A stretch of 64,000 nucleotides of DNA from an uncultured Rivibacter sp. (lineage in GTDB: Bacteria; Pseudomonadota; Gammaproteobacteria; Burkholderiales; Burkholderiaceae), in contig CAMLLU010000015.1 in assembly GCA_946480925.1 (NCBI GenBank), positions 1-64,000 on the forward strand, read 5' to 3'. The translations under genes were made by a program, and so were the position numbers. The notes under the pieces are model-generated. The model was not told the DNA's origin, made no database searches, and worked only from the letters and a program-made list of their open reading frames with translations. Below are positions 20,559-30,230 of this stretch, piece after piece. Every line of letters begins with the position of its first letter. Position 1 is the first letter of the stretch.

Positions 20559-21341
20559 TTAGACATACGCTCGCTGGATGCAGCGCTGGTAGTCGCGCAC
20601 GGTCTCGGTGCAGCCGAGCTCCAGCGCATCGGCGATCAACGCATGGCCGATGGAAACCTCCAGCACGCCGGGCACGGCGCGCAAGAAGTCGGTGAGGTTG
20701 TCGCGATTGAGGTCATGCCCCGCATTGACACCCAGGCCAGCCGCGATGGCGGCTTCGGCGGCACGCACGAAACGTTGCAGTACCTCTGCGCTATCGGGCT
20801 TGCCGTGCGCGTGGGCGTAGGTTTCCGTGTAGAGCTCGACACGGTCGGCGCCCAGCTCTGCCGCATGGCGCATGGCATCGGGCAACGGATCCATGAACAG
20901 GCTCACGCGCACACCCAGCGCCTTTGCTTCGGCGATCACCGGACGCAAGCGCTCGGCATCTGCGGGCAGGTTCCAGCCGTGGTCGGACGTGAACTGGCCC
21001 ACGCTGTCAGGCACGAAGGTGCACTGATGAGGTTTCACCTCCCGCACGAAGTCCATCAGGTTATGGAAAGGGTTGCCTTCGATGTTGTATTCGGCGTGCG
21101 GCCAGGCTTTCAGCAGCTCAGCCAGCTCGTGCACGTCATTGGAACGGATGTGACGCTCGTCGGGCCGGGGGTGCACCGTGATGCCGGCAGCACCCGCTCC
21201 AAGCACGAGAGTGGCAGCACGCGTGACGCTCGGGATGCCGAGGTGCCGCGTATTGCGCAGCAACGCGACCTTGTTGAGATTGACCGACAGCGCCGTGCGG
21301 CCGCCGTGGACGAAAGGTTCGGGAGCGACCAGCGGGTTCAT
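20559..21341 (-). CDS. pdxJ: Pyridoxine 5'-phosphate synthase
   Basis: 260 residues, TIM-barrel enzyme condensing 1-deoxyxylulose-5-phosphate with 3-amino-2-oxopropyl phosphate in the DXP-dependent vitamin B6 route. Signature blocks: LSVNLNKVALLRNTR, GITVHPRPDERHI, EYNIEGNP, CTFVPDS and VNAGHDLNRDNL, with the C-terminal SIGHALIADAL. The start at 21341 opens a 260-residue product; 22 bases separate it from recO. It belongs to the conserved rnc-era-recO-pdxJ-acpS string. Confidence 0.96.
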   Translation of the reverse strand: MNPLVAPEPFVHGGRTALSVNLNKVALLRNTRHLGIPSVTRAATLVLGAGAAGITVHPRPDERHIRSNDVHELAELLKAWPHAEYNIEGNPFHNLMDFVREVKPHQCTFVPDSVGQFTSDHGWNLPADAERLRPVIAEAKALGVRVSLFMDPLPDAMRHAAELGADRVELYTETYAHAHGKPDSAEVLQRFVRAAEAAIAAGLGVNAGHDLNRDNLTDFLRAVPGVLEVSIGHALIADALELGCTETVRDYQRCIQRAYV

Positions 21342-21363
21342 CGGGTGCGCCTGTGTCTGGAAG

Positions 21364-22128
21364 TCATTCGAGCAGCTTCTGCACGTCGAGCGCGACCTTG
21401 CGCGTGTGCAGTGGCGACGAGCCCAGATGATAGTGAAGCAGCACGCGCAGCTGCACTTTGAGTTCGGGCAAAGCCATGCCGGCAGCACGCTGCAACGCCG
21501 GCAAGTCACGCGCTTCGATCGCCGCATGCAAGCTGTGAAGCGTTTCGGCGGCGATGCCTGCTTCGCCCGCAGCCGCAACGCCCACGCCGGATTCAGGGCG
21601 CAATACGTAGGCCACGCCCGTGCGCAAAGGCTGCTGCGTCAACGTGAGGAGGCCGAGCTCGGGCAGCAGGCCGATTTCGCGCAGCAGTACGAGCTCAAAG
21701 CCGCGCAGGCCAGCCTCAACCACGTCGTCCAGCCCTGCAGCCAACAGGGGCAGCGTCTGCGCATAGGCATCGAACAACACCGGGTGTGCGTCGTGCCTGG
21801 CCAGCAGCTTCATCAGCAGCTCATTGAGATAGAAGCCGCTCAACAGTGCGGCGCCGTTGAGCATCGGCCCGCCGCCGGCCCATTCGGCCGACTTGAGCGT
21901 GTGCACCTCGGTTTGGCCGTCGTTGTCGGACGAGCGCCGTCCGTAGTTCGCCAACAGCCGCTGAAACGGCAGCAGCACCGCGCGCAACTGCGAATAGGGC
22001 CGCTTGGCGCCCTTGGCCACCACGGCTACGCGACCCTGATCACGCGTGAACAGATCGAGGATCAGGCTGGTCTCGCTCCAGTCGTAGCGATGCAGCACAT
22101 AGGCCGCGGTCGGCGCGCGCTGGGGCAT
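21364..22128 (-). CDS. recO: DNA repair protein RecO
   Basis: 254 residues. The N-terminal OB fold is recognisable (AAYVLHRYDWSETSLILDLF, then TRDQGRVAVVAKGAKRPYSQ) and is followed by a helical domain (LNGAALLSGFYLNELLMKLL). RecO loads RecA onto SSB-coated gapped DNA together with RecR. The cysteines of a zinc finger seen in some RecO proteins are absent, as is common in betaproteobacteria. The start at 22128 (MPQRAPTAAYVLHRY) is 14 bases from the era stop. Confidence 0.92.
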   Translation of the reverse strand: MPQRAPTAAYVLHRYDWSETSLILDLFTRDQGRVAVVAKGAKRPYSQLRAVLLPFQRLLANYGRRSSDNDGQTEVHTLKSAEWAGGGPMLNGAALLSGFYLNELLMKLLARHDAHPVLFDAYAQTLPLLAAGLDDVVEAGLRGFELVLLREIGLLPELGLLTLTQQPLRTGVAYVLRPESGVGVAAAGEAGIAAETLHSLHAAIEARDLPALQRAAGMALPELKVQLRVLLHYHLGSSPLHTRKVALDVQKLLE

Positions 22129-22142
22129 GTGGCAGGGTGGCC

Positions 22143-23084
22143 CTACTCGTAGCCGTAGGTGCGCAGCCGCTCTTCGTCGTCGGCCCAGCCGGAGCGCACC
22201 TTGACCCACAGCTCGAGGAAGACCTTGGCGTCCATGAGTTTCTCGAGCTCGGTGCGCGCCTCGGTGCCGATGCGCTTGAGCCGCTCGCCCTTGTCGCCGA
22301 TCACCATGCCTTTGTGAGCGTCGCGCTCGACGATGATGGTGGCCGCGATGCGCCGCAGGTTGCCCTCTTCCTTGAACTCGTCGATCACGACGGTGGAGGT
22401 GTAGGGCAGCTCGTCGCCGGTGAGGCGAAACAGTTTTTCGCGGATCAGCTCGCTGGCAAGGAAACGCTCGCTGCGGTCGGTGAGCGCTTCCTCATCGTAG
22501 AACCAGGGCTGCTCGGGCAGGTAGGGTCGCACGATGGAAAGCAGCCGCTTCACGTCGTCGTCCTTGCGCGCGGACAGCGGCACGAACTCGGCAAAGGTGT
22601 GGCGCTCCTGCATGCCCTGCAGCCACGGCGCCAGCTCCGCGCGACGGTGGACTTGATCGAGCTTGTTGGCCACCAGGATGACGGGCTTGTGCTTCATCGC
22701 CTCCGTCTGCATCAGTGCCAGCACCTTGGCGTCGTCGAGTCCGAAGCGGCCAGCTTCGACGACGAAGAGGATCACGTCCACATCGGCCAGCACACCTTGC
22801 ACCGTGCGGTTGAGCGTGCGGTTGAGCGCTGTGCCGTGCTTGGTCTGGAAGCCAGGGGTGTCGACGAACACGAACTGCGCATCGTCCACCGTGCGGATGC
22901 CGGTGATGCGGTGGCGTGTGGTCTGCGCCTTGCGCGATGTGATGCTGACCTTCTGGCCCACCAGCGCGTTGAGCAGCGTGGATTTGCCGACGTTGGGCCG
23001 GCCGACGATGGCAACCAGGCCGCAACGCTGTTCTACCCCTGGTGCGTCGGGGTGGTCTGCGACCGGAGATGGCGACTCACTCAT
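22143..23084 (-). CDS. era: GTPase Era
   Basis: 313 residues. The GTPase domain has the P-loop GRPNVGKS (28-35), switch region [16 protein letters not shown] and NKLDQ; the C-terminal KH domain includes [20 protein letters not shown]. Era binds the 3' end of 16S rRNA in late 30S assembly. Its ATG overlaps the rnc stop (ATGA), the classical rnc-era coupling. Confidence 0.97.
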   Translation of the reverse strand: MSESPSPVADHPDAPGVEQRCGLVAIVGRPNVGKSTLLNALVGQKVSITSRKAQTTRHRITGIRTVDDAQFVFVDTPGFQTKHGTALNRTLNRTVQGVLADVDVILFVVEAGRFGLDDAKVLALMQTEAMKHKPVILVANKLDQVHRRAELAPWLQGMQERHTFAEFVPLSARKDDDVKRLLSIVRPYLPEQPWFYDEEALTDRSERFLASELIREKLFRLTGDELPYTSTVVIDEFKEEGNLRRIAATIIVERDAHKGMVIGDKGERLKRIGTEARTELEKLMDAKVFLELWVKVRSGWADDEERLRTYGYE

Positions 23085-23761
23085 GATGATGATTTCAGTT
23101 TAGCCAGTGTTGCGCGCGCCGCTTCCTGCTCGGCTGCGCGCCGCGAACGCCCCTCTCCCTGCACTTCCAGGCCATGCGCCGGCACGCTGCAGATCACCAC
23201 GAATGTCTGGTCGTGCTGGCGACCCCGCGTGGAATCGATGCGGTAGCTCGGCACGGCCTCGCGGCGCGCCTGCAGCCATTCCTGCAGCTCGGTCTTGGCG
23301 TCTTTGGTCCAGGTGTCCGCCACGGTCTGCGCCACCAGCGGCTTGAACAGCCGCAACACCAGCGCACGCGCGGCTTCGAAACCGCCGTCCAGGTAGACCG
23401 CCCCGAGCACCGCCTCGAAGGCGTCAGCCAGGATGGATGGACGCTGCGCGCCGCCGCCGCGTGCTTCGCCTTCGCTCAGACGCAGCACCACCCCGAAGTC
23501 GAGCTCGCGCGCGAGCTGCTGCAGCGTGTTCTCGCGCACGAGGTGCGCGCGAACGCGGGTGAGGTCGCCTTCGCTGGAGTCGCCGAAGTGCCGGAACAAC
23601 AGCTCGGAAATGGCGAGATTGAGCACCGCATCGCCCAGGAACTCGAGCCGTTCGTTGTGCTCGCTACCGAAGCTCTTGTGCGTGAGAGCACGCTGCAGCA
23701 GCGCCGGGGTCGCGAAGCGATGCCCCAGTCGTTGCTGCAGGGCGGTGAGATCGGCGTTCAA
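23081..23761 (-). CDS. rnc: Ribonuclease III
   Basis: 226 residues. The catalytic signature [12 protein letters not shown] (36-47) with acidic metal ligands and the second acidic block [16 protein letters not shown] define RNase III; the C-terminal double-stranded RNA-binding domain ends [14 protein letters not shown]. It cleaves dsRNA in rRNA processing and often autoregulates its own operon through a leader stem. Downstream era overlaps by four bases; DUF4845 lies 37 bases upstream. Confidence 0.97.
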   Translation of the reverse strand: MNADLTALQQRLGHRFATPALLQRALTHKSFGSEHNERLEFLGDAVLNLAISELLFRHFGDSSEGDLTRVRAHLVRENTLQQLARELDFGVVLRLSEGEARGGGAQRPSILADAFEAVLGAVYLDGGFEAARALVLRLFKPLVAQTVADTWTKDAKTELQEWLQARREAVPSYRIDSTRGRQHDQTFVVICSVPAHGLEVQGEGRSRRAAEQEAARATLAKLKSSS

Positions 23762-23798
23762 GAGGAAAGTCCCGGCCAGTTGGCGGCCGGGTGCAGGG

Positions 23799-24173
23799 CT
23801 ACTTGGACTGCCCGCGGTACTTGATCAGCAGATAGACCGGCTCGAACAGCTCGATCTCCTTGTCGTAGGCGAACTTCACGACGACCTTGTCGTTCTCTTT
23901 GCTGATTTCGAGGTCGCTCCCTGAGATTGAGGAGATCGAATATTCGATCTGCTGGATCTTGTCAAAAGCGACGCGAATCTCGGGAACAGTGGTGCCACCT
24001 TCCCTCGCCACTTTGTTTACGGCTTTCTGAATCGTGAAGTATTCATTCAAGGTAGGTATCACGCGCATCGTGATCAGCGCTATGAAGACAACAATCACAG
24101 CCCAGAAAAGCAGGCCGATCAGGGTCACACCTCGCTGGCGGGAAGGATGGTTCGGCAGCACGGCTGGGCTCAT
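23799..24173 (-). CDS. DUF4845 membrane protein between lepB and rnc
   Basis: 124 residues with one N-terminal transmembrane helix (GVTLIGLLFWAVIVVFIALI) preceded by RQRG, giving a pseudopilin-like look, and a soluble part with FTIQKAVNKVAREG. The family DUF4845 sits between lepB and rnc across beta- and gammaproteobacteria; function unknown. The ATG at 24173 is chosen for its AGGAGTG ribosome site eight bases upstream; an ATG at 24203 is the alternative. Confidence 0.88.
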   Translation of the reverse strand: MSPAVLPNHPSRQRGVTLIGLLFWAVIVVFIALITMRVIPTLNEYFTIQKAVNKVAREGGTTVPEIRVAFDKIQQIEYSISSISGSDLEISKENDKVVVKFAYDKEIELFEPVYLLIKYRGQSK

Positions 24174-24208
24174 CGAAACACTCCTCGTCGAATCGTTGTA
24201 CATCGTCG

Positions 24209-25174
24209 TCAATTGAAGGAACCGATGCGTTTGGGGTTGCTGAAGTTCATCCATACGAAAAAGGCTTTGCCGACGATGTTTTCATCGGGCACGAAGCCCC
24301 AGTAGCGGGAGTCCTCGGAATTGTCCCGGTTGTCGCCCATCACGAAGTAGTGGCCTGGTGGGACCTTGCAGGTGACGCCCTCGGCGTTATAGCGGCAGTT
24401 CTCGCGGAAGGGAAATTCCGTCACGCCGGGAATGAATGCGGGACGGTCGTTGACGGTGAGGATGCGGTGTTCGACGGCGCCGAGCTTCTCGGAAAATTGC
24501 TGCGTGTAGCGCACGCTGTCTTCGTCGTAATAGTCCGCCATGGGCTTCAACGGCACAGGCTGGCCGTTGATGACGAGCTTCTTGTTCAGGTACGCCACTT
24601 CGTCACCGGGCAGACCGACGACACGCTTGATGTAGTCCTTGCTGGGATCGCTCGGGAAGCGGAACACCGTCACGTCGCCGCGCTGCGGCTCGTTGTTGGC
24701 AATGACCTTCTTGTTGACCACCGGCAGGCGGATGCCGTAGTGGTACTTGTTGACCAGGATGAGGTCACCCACGAGCAGCGTGGGGATCATCGAGCCGGAA
24801 GGGATCTTGAACGGCTCGAACAGGAACGAGCGCAACAGGAACACGACCAGGATCACCGGGAACAAACCGGCCGTCCAGTCGAGCCACCAAGGCTGCGCCA
24901 GCACCCGCTCCTTGGCTTGCGCCACATCACCATCGACCTTGGTGATGCCCTTGGCCGCCAGATCGGCGCGGCGTGCCACATCGTTCGACTCGAGCGCCGT
25001 AGCGGCAGCGACCCGCTTGGGCAGGAAGTGGAACCGCTCAGCCAGCCAATAGGCCAGCGTCACCAGCGTGAGGATGAACAGCAGCAACGAGAAATTGCCG
25101 TTCCACTTGCCTAGATACCAACCCCCCAGGTAAACGGCGAGGGCGCCATACAGAAGTCCGGTCAGAGAACTCAT
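24209..25174 (-). CDS. lepB: Signal peptidase I
   Basis: 321 residues. Two N-terminal membrane segments (LLLFILTLVTLAYWLA and LFPVILVVFLLRSFL) flank a charged cytoplasmic loop. The periplasmic domain has the nucleophile Ser128 (KIPSGSMIPTL), the general-base Lys183 (DYIKRVVGLPGD) and the box GDNRDNSEDSRYWGFVP. It removes signal peptides from exported proteins. The start overlaps the lepA stop by one base (TGATG), the classic lepA-lepB pairing. Confidence 0.97.
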   Translation of the reverse strand: MSSLTGLLYGALAVYLGGWYLGKWNGNFSLLLFILTLVTLAYWLAERFHFLPKRVAAATALESNDVARRADLAAKGITKVDGDVAQAKERVLAQPWWLDWTAGLFPVILVVFLLRSFLFEPFKIPSGSMIPTLLVGDLILVNKYHYGIRLPVVNKKVIANNEPQRGDVTVFRFPSDPSKDYIKRVVGLPGDEVAYLNKKLVINGQPVPLKPMADYYDEDSVRYTQQFSEKLGAVEHRILTVNDRPAFIPGVTEFPFRENCRYNAEGVTCKVPPGHYFVMGDNRDNSEDSRYWGFVPDENIVGKAFFVWMNFSNPKRIGSFN

Positions 25175-26982
25175 CAGTCATCCACTTGCAGGATGGCAAG
25201 GAACGCTTCCTGCGGCACCTCGACGGTACCGATCTGCTTCATGCGTTTTTTGCCGGCCTTTTGTTTTTCGAGCAGCTTGCGCTTGCGGGTGATGTCACCG
25301 CCGTAGCATTTTGCCAGCACGTTCTTGCGCAGCGCCTTGATGTTCTCGCGCGCGATGATGTTGGCGCCGATGGCCGCCTGGATCGCCACGTCGTACATCT
25401 GCCGCGGGATCTGTTCGCGCATCTTGGCCGCCACAGCGCGACCGCGGAACTGGCTCTGGGCACGGTGCACGATCATGGCGAGCGGGTCGACCCGCTCGCC
25501 GTTGATCAGGATGTCGACCTTCACCACGTCAGCCGATCGATACTCCTTGAACTCGTAGTCCATCGACGCGTAGCCGCGCGAGATGGACTTCAGCTTGTCG
25601 AAGAAGTCCAGCACGATCTCCGCCAGCGGCAGCTCGTAGGTCAGCATGACCTGCTTACCGTGGTAGGCCATGTTCATCTGGATGCCGCGCTTCTGGTTGC
25701 ACAGCGTCATCACCGGGCCCACGTAGTCCTGCGGCATGTACAGGTGCACGGTGACGATGGGCTCGCGAATGTCGCTGATGCGCCCCTGGTCGGGCATCTT
25801 GCTCGGGTTCTCGACCTCGATCACGGTGCCGTCGCCCAACTCGACCTCGTAGACCACACTGGGTGCGGTAGTGACCAAGTCCTGATCGAACTCGCGCTCC
25901 AGGCGTTCCTGCACGATCTCCATATGCAACAGGCCCAGGAAACCGCAGCGGAAGCCGAAGCCCAGCGCCTGGCTCACCTCCGGCTCGAAGCGCAGCGAGC
26001 TATCGTTGAGCTTGAGCTTCTCGAGCGCGTCACGCAGCTGGTCGTACTCGCTCGCCTCGGTCGGGTAGAGGCCGGCGAACACCTGCGGCTGGATTTCCTT
26101 GAAACCCGGCAGCGCTTCGCTGGCGGGTCCGGCGTTGTTGGGCAGCTTCTTTTCCAGCGTGACGGTGTCGCCCACCTTGGCCGCAGCCAGCTCCTTGATG
26201 CCGGCGATGATGAAGCCCACTTCGCCGGCACGCAGCACGTCGCGGTTCTCGCTCTTGGGGGTGAAGACACCCAGATGCTCGATCGGGTAAACCGTGTTGG
26301 TGGCCATGAGGCGGATGCGTTCGCCCTTGCTGAGCGAGCCGTCCACCACGCGAACCAGCATCACGACGCCGACGTAGTTGTCGAACCAAGCGTCGATGAT
26401 CATGGCGCGCGGCGGGCCTTCGGGATTGCCCTTGGGCGGAGGCATGCGCTCGATCACCGCCTCGAGGATCTCGTCGATGCCCATGCCGGTCTTCGCCGAG
26501 CAGGGAATCGCATTCGACGCATCGATGCCGATCACGTCCTCGATCTCTTCCTTCGCGCGCTCTGGATCGGCCTGCGGCAGATCCATCTTGTTGAGCACCG
26601 GCACCACTTCAACGCCCAGGTCGAGCGCGGTGTAGCAGTTCGCCACGGTCTGAGCCTCGACGCCCTGGCTGGCATCCACCACCAACAACGCACCCTCGCA
26701 GGCCGACAACGAACGGCTGACTTCATATGAGAAGTCCACGTGCCCCGGCGTGTCGATCAGGTTGAGGTTGTAGGTCTTGCCGTTGCGCGCGGTGTACTGC
26801 AGAGCGGCGGTCTGCGCCTTGATGGTGATGCCACGCTCGCGTTCGATGTCCATCGAGTCGAGCACCTGAGCCTCCATCTCACGATCGCTCAGGCCGCCGC
26901 AGCGCTGGATGATGCGGTCGGCAAGCGTCGACTTGCCGTGGTCGATGTGGGCAATGATGGAGAAGTTGCGGATGTGGTCCAT
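25174..26982 (-). CDS. lepA: Elongation factor 4 (LepA)
   Basis: 602 residues, a translational GTPase acting on stalled or pretranslocated ribosomes and 30S assembly. P-loop AHIDHGKS (11-18), switch motif DTPGH (77-81), NKMDLP base recognition, and the unique EF4 C-terminal domain ([20 protein letters not shown], ending [20 protein letters not shown]) are all present. First gene of a nine-gene minus-strand operon running to nagZ. Confidence 0.98.
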   Translation of the reverse strand: MDHIRNFSIIAHIDHGKSTLADRIIQRCGGLSDREMEAQVLDSMDIERERGITIKAQTAALQYTARNGKTYNLNLIDTPGHVDFSYEVSRSLSACEGALLVVDASQGVEAQTVANCYTALDLGVEVVPVLNKMDLPQADPERAKEEIEDVIGIDASNAIPCSAKTGMGIDEILEAVIERMPPPKGNPEGPPRAMIIDAWFDNYVGVVMLVRVVDGSLSKGERIRLMATNTVYPIEHLGVFTPKSENRDVLRAGEVGFIIAGIKELAAAKVGDTVTLEKKLPNNAGPASEALPGFKEIQPQVFAGLYPTEASEYDQLRDALEKLKLNDSSLRFEPEVSQALGFGFRCGFLGLLHMEIVQERLEREFDQDLVTTAPSVVYEVELGDGTVIEVENPSKMPDQGRISDIREPIVTVHLYMPQDYVGPVMTLCNQKRGIQMNMAYHGKQVMLTYELPLAEIVLDFFDKLKSISRGYASMDYEFKEYRSADVVKVDILINGERVDPLAMIVHRAQSQFRGRAVAAKMREQIPRQMYDVAIQAAIGANIIARENIKALRKNVLAKCYGGDITRKRKLLEKQKAGKKRMKQIGTVEVPQEAFLAILQVDD

Positions 26983-27098
26983 GGAAGCCGAGTGATCGCT
27001 TCAAGCTGCCTTGCCTGCCGTGGCTACGACGCGCAGCCGTTGCGTAGAAGGCGCATCTCGCGAAGCGATGTGGTGGGCCGCAGGCCCATGCTGTAAAC

Positions 27099-27130
27099 AA
27101 AAAAAAGGCACGTCAAACCGGTGACGCGCC
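27099..27130 (-). terminator. Rho-independent terminator or attenuator upstream of lepA
   Basis: Read on the minus strand: stem GGCGCGTC / GACGTGCC (one G-U pair) with an 8-base loop followed by a run of eight T. It is oriented to stop transcription heading toward lepA. Because the mucD operon already has its own terminator further upstream, this one may act as an attenuator in the lepA leader, or simply as a backup. Confidence 0.75.
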
Positions 27131-27258
27131 TTCCAACAAAAAGGTATGGCAACTGCTTTGTTGGGCTTTCATTGTAGCCAAAAGCACCCCTTCGAAAGCC
27201 GCGCCAATGCTTGATTTTGCGTCGTTGCACCATGCCAACACAGAAATTCACACACAGG

Positions 27259-27293
27259 TTATCCACAAATGCTTGTGGACCGGTTGTGGATGG
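27259..27293. promoter_or_regulatory. DnaA-box-like cluster
   Basis: One perfect TTATCCACA (27259-27267) followed within 30 bases by TGTGGACCG and TGTGGATGG, which resemble reverse-strand DnaA boxes with mismatches. No dnaA, dnaN or rpmH lies nearby, so this is not the origin; it could be a DnaA regulatory or titration site upstream of lepA. Confidence 0.35.
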
Positions 27294-27494
27294 TTTTGCT
27301 GTTCCGGAAATCGCGCTGACTACCCCGCTTGGCCAGCACTAAACCGCGTCCAGATAGCGTGATTGTAGCGAGCCAACCGCTCAATCTTGTTACATTCACG
27401 CTTTGTAAGCGAGCGCAAACATTCAAACCTTGAAAACTGACCGCTCTTAACTTTGGACGTGGATCGCCGTTAGCGAGCCGATATCTCGCGATAT

Positions 27495-27529
27495 GAAAAA
27501 ACCCGACAACCTAGTCGGTTGCCGGGTTC
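27495..27529 (-). terminator. Terminator of the rpoE-rseA-rseB-mucD operon
   Basis: On the minus strand, a 10-base stem ACCCGGCAAC / GTTGTCGGGT (one G-U pair), loop CGACTAG, followed by TTTTT. It lies about 25 bases after the mucD stop. Confidence 0.88.
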
Positions 27530-27554
27530 ACATCAATGACCTCTTGCGTGGAGT

Positions 27555-29066
27555 TCAGCGGCTCGGCCGGATGAGCGCGTACTGAGCCCATTCACCGCGG
27601 CGGTAAAGCACGCTGATGGTCTTTGACTTGTCGAGTTTCGCCAGCAGACCCTCGAATTGCTTCGCGTCCGCCACATCGTTGTTGGCCACGCTCAGGATCA
27701 CGTCTCCTTCACGAAGGCCGGCACGAGCAGCGGCTCCATCAGTTGCTTCCACACGCACCCCACCCTTGATCTTGAGTTCCTTTTTCTGCGCATCGCTCAG
27801 ATCGGAGACGGTCAAGCCAAGAGCCGTGGTCGCGCCAGCAGGCGGCTTCGGGTCGGTTTGTGACTGACGACGCGGACGCTGATCAGGTTCAAGCTCGGCT
27901 ACCGTGAGCGACAGATCACGCGCGGTGCCACGACGGAAGACTTGTACCGCGACCTTGCTACCCGGCTTGGTGTTGCCCACGATGCGCGGCAGATCGCCTG
28001 CCTTGTCGATGGCCTTGCCATCGAAGCGCGTGATGATGTCGCCAGCCTCGACACCACCTTTTTCAGCGGGGCCACCGGACTCCACCGAGCGCACCAGCGC
28101 CCCGACGGCCTTGCCCAAGCCCAGCGTCTCGGCAACCTCCTTGGTCACCTCGCCGATCTGCACGCCGATGCGTCCGCGAATGACTCGCCCATTCGCGCGC
28201 AACTGCTCCGCCACTCGTGTGGCTTCGTCAATCGGGATAGCAAACGAGATACCCATGAAGCCACCCGAGCGACTGAGGATCTGGGAGTTGATGCCCACCA
28301 CTTCGCCGCGCAGGTTGATCAGTGGACCACCGGAATTGCCGGGGTTGATGGCAACGTCGGTCTGGATAAATGGGACGAACTCACCGGTGTCCCGCGCCTT
28401 GGCACTCACGATGCCGGCCGTCACGGTGCTGTCCAACCCGAAGGGTGAGCCGATGGCCATGACCCATTCACCAACCTTCAGGCGGCTCACATCACCGATC
28501 TTCACAGCGGGCAGGTTGCCCGCCTCGATCTTGACCACAGCGACATCAGTGCGCTTGTCGGAGCCGATGATCTTGGCTTTGAACTCGCGCTTGTCGGTGA
28601 GGGTGACGTACACCTCGTCCGCACCTTCGACCACGTGAGCATTGGTCATCACGTAGCCGTCGTTGCTGAGAATGAAGCCGGAGCCTACGCCGCTGGGTCG
28701 CGTTTCCTCTTCTTGCCCACCAGGGCGCTGGTTGCGCCGTGGGTCTTGCCTCGGATCCTGGCGGGGCATGGGCACGCCAAAGAAGCGGCGGAAGAACTCC
28801 TGCATCTCCTCGTCCATCTCGGGAGACACGGAGCCACTGCGACCACCACGCACACGTTCGGTCGTGCGAATGTTGACTACCGCCGGGCCGACCTGCTCAA
28901 CGAGATCGGTGAAATCAGGCAACCCGCGGGCAGCCGCGGGCGCCGATTGCGCATGAGCAGGCTGCCACGCCAGCGGCGCAAAACCCGAGAGCATTGCCAC
29001 GCTCGTCAGACCCAGCAAGGCCCAACGACGCAACCGGGCCTGAATCGAGTGATGTTGTGTGTTCAT
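27555..29066 (-). CDS. mucD: Periplasmic Do-type serine protease (MucD/DegP)
   Basis: 503 residues. A Sec signal peptide (cleavage near PAHAQS) is followed by a trypsin-like domain with triad His144 (TNAHVVEG), Asp174 (KRTDVAVVK) and Ser245 (NPGNSGGPLI), then two PDZ domains (about 295-385 and 410-500). A Gln/Arg/Pro-rich loop lies between residues 99 and 125 (LA-loop position). MucD degrades misfolded envelope proteins and, as the last gene of the rpoE cluster, belongs to the sigma-E envelope-stress response. Confidence 0.95.
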   Translation of the reverse strand: MNTQHHSIQARLRRWALLGLTSVAMLSGFAPLAWQPAHAQSAPAAARGLPDFTDLVEQVGPAVVNIRTTERVRGGRSGSVSPEMDEEMQEFFRRFFGVPMPRQDPRQDPRRNQRPGGQEEETRPSGVGSGFILSNDGYVMTNAHVVEGADEVYVTLTDKREFKAKIIGSDKRTDVAVVKIEAGNLPAVKIGDVSRLKVGEWVMAIGSPFGLDSTVTAGIVSAKARDTGEFVPFIQTDVAINPGNSGGPLINLRGEVVGINSQILSRSGGFMGISFAIPIDEATRVAEQLRANGRVIRGRIGVQIGEVTKEVAETLGLGKAVGALVRSVESGGPAEKGGVEAGDIITRFDGKAIDKAGDLPRIVGNTKPGSKVAVQVFRRGTARDLSLTVAELEPDQRPRRQSQTDPKPPAGATTALGLTVSDLSDAQKKELKIKGGVRVEATDGAAARAGLREGDVILSVANNDVADAKQFEGLLAKLDKSKTISVLYRRGEWAQYALIRPSR

Positions 29067-29148
29067 ATCCTGACCTTCGCGTCAAGTTCGCAGACAAAAC
29101 AGATGCAGTGCCTGCCGTTTCGGCACAGACATGCTGCATCAAAGGGAA

Positions 29149-30192
29149 CTACTGCTTTTTCCGCTCGAGCCCTGCGGCAAAGCTGCGCAGCGTGGCGACT
29201 GGGACATCACCCATCACCGTAACCCACCAGTCACCCTGGCGGCGCATCAGCGTGCGTGTCGCTCCGAGTGCCATCACCATTTCGCGCCGATGTACCGACG
29301 GGTTGTATGGCTCCACGAACACCGACACATAAGTAAGTCCGTCTGCATAGATGGCTTGCAGCATCTGCGTGTCGGAGGAGGCCCCACCCTGCACGCTCTC
29401 GACCGGCCGCTTCACGCAGCTGACATGGCGGAAACCTGGAACCTGTACTTGCAACGACCACCCCTCGCGCTCAAGGTCCGCTGGGCTCATTACTGGCCGC
29501 TGCACGCGGTAGCCTTCGAGCTTCTTCATCGGCAGGACGACAGCATCGAGCTGAGGCCTCACGCCGATGGAGACCTCCGAGAAGGCTGACGATTCGAGCA
29601 CCTGCTCTTTCTCATCGAGCACGTCGGCACGCAACAGCAGGCCCGATTGCCGCTCGGCCCATAGTCGGTAGCCGAAGCGGTAGGCGTCCTTCGGCCGCAG
29701 GCCCAGCACATTGGCCTCGTGGCCGGCCACGCGGTCAGTGCCCAGTGGCTTCACGTCGTAGAACTCGACGATGCTGTCGCCACGCGACTGCAGCAATGCC
29801 GGAAAAGCGTTGATCGACTCGCGCTGTTCAACCACCGCAACGCGGCTGAGCGGCCAAAGTGTGTGCACCACGTCGTTGTGGCGAAAGACCTTGCGCATCT
29901 CACCATCCATGGCTTCGATGCGCTCGAACTGGTTGTTGCCCTCGTAGAAATGCACGATACGCGAGCTGGAAACCGTGCCCCCTGCGCTGACCACGAAGAT
30001 GCCCTGGAAGTTCTTCTTCTTCGCGGCGTCATGAATACGCATCAGCCACGAACGCGCCTCGCGAGCCTCCACCAACGGATCGGTGTTCTGCGTCACGGTC
30101 TGCGCACGCGCGGGCAACCCGCCCCACAGCAAGGTCAGCGCGACGGTGCCATGGGCAACTCTGGACAGAAAACGAAACAAGCTTCGAGTCAT
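29149..30192 (-). CDS. rseB: Sigma-E regulatory protein RseB/MucB
   Basis: About 347 residues with a signal peptide (SRVAHGTVALTLLWGGLPAR, cleaved near ARAQ). MucB/RseB motifs: LMRIHDAAKKKNFQGIFVVS, ARIVHFYEG-like sequence in SSRIVHFYEGNNQFERIEAM, and the C-terminal domain with VMGDVPVATLRSFAAGLER. RseB is periplasmic, binds RseA and senses outer-membrane defects, protecting RseA from cleavage. The ATG at 30192 is preferred to a GTG at 30225 because it directly precedes the signal peptide. Confidence 0.93.
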   Translation of the reverse strand: MTRSLFRFLSRVAHGTVALTLLWGGLPARAQTVTQNTDPLVEAREARSWLMRIHDAAKKKNFQGIFVVSAGGTVSSSRIVHFYEGNNQFERIEAMDGEMRKVFRHNDVVHTLWPLSRVAVVEQRESINAFPALLQSRGDSIVEFYDVKPLGTDRVAGHEANVLGLRPKDAYRFGYRLWAERQSGLLLRADVLDEKEQVLESSAFSEVSIGVRPQLDAVVLPMKKLEGYRVQRPVMSPADLEREGWSLQVQVPGFRHVSCVKRPVESVQGGASSDTQMLQAIYADGLTYVSVFVEPYNPSVHRREMVMALGATRTLMRRQGDWWVTVMGDVPVATLRSFAAGLERKKQ

Positions 30193-30230
30193 TCGCGGCG
30201 GTCGGGCCTTTTGCACAAACAGCACTGTGA

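Larger units (their letters stand above)
26983..27554 (-). other. Non-coding region between mucD and lepA
   Basis: About 570 bases without a credible gene. It holds the mucD terminator (27495-27529), a second minus-strand terminator (27099-27130) about 115 bases upstream of lepA, a short GGGCC/GGCCC hairpin at 27075-27087, and a DnaA-box-like cluster around 27259-27293. AT content is higher than in flanking genes at 27130-27480, as expected for a promoter region of the lepA operon; a TACAAT on the minus strand near 27361-27366 is a possible -10. Confidence 0.6.

Noticed and set aside
25186..26730. A 514-codon plus-strand frame antisense to lepA
   Set aside because: lepA is conserved end to end; the antisense frame is a GC-bias artefact.
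27259..27293. Replication origin
   Set aside because: No dnaA, dnaN, rpmH or other origin genes nearby, too few boxes and no AT-rich unwinding region.
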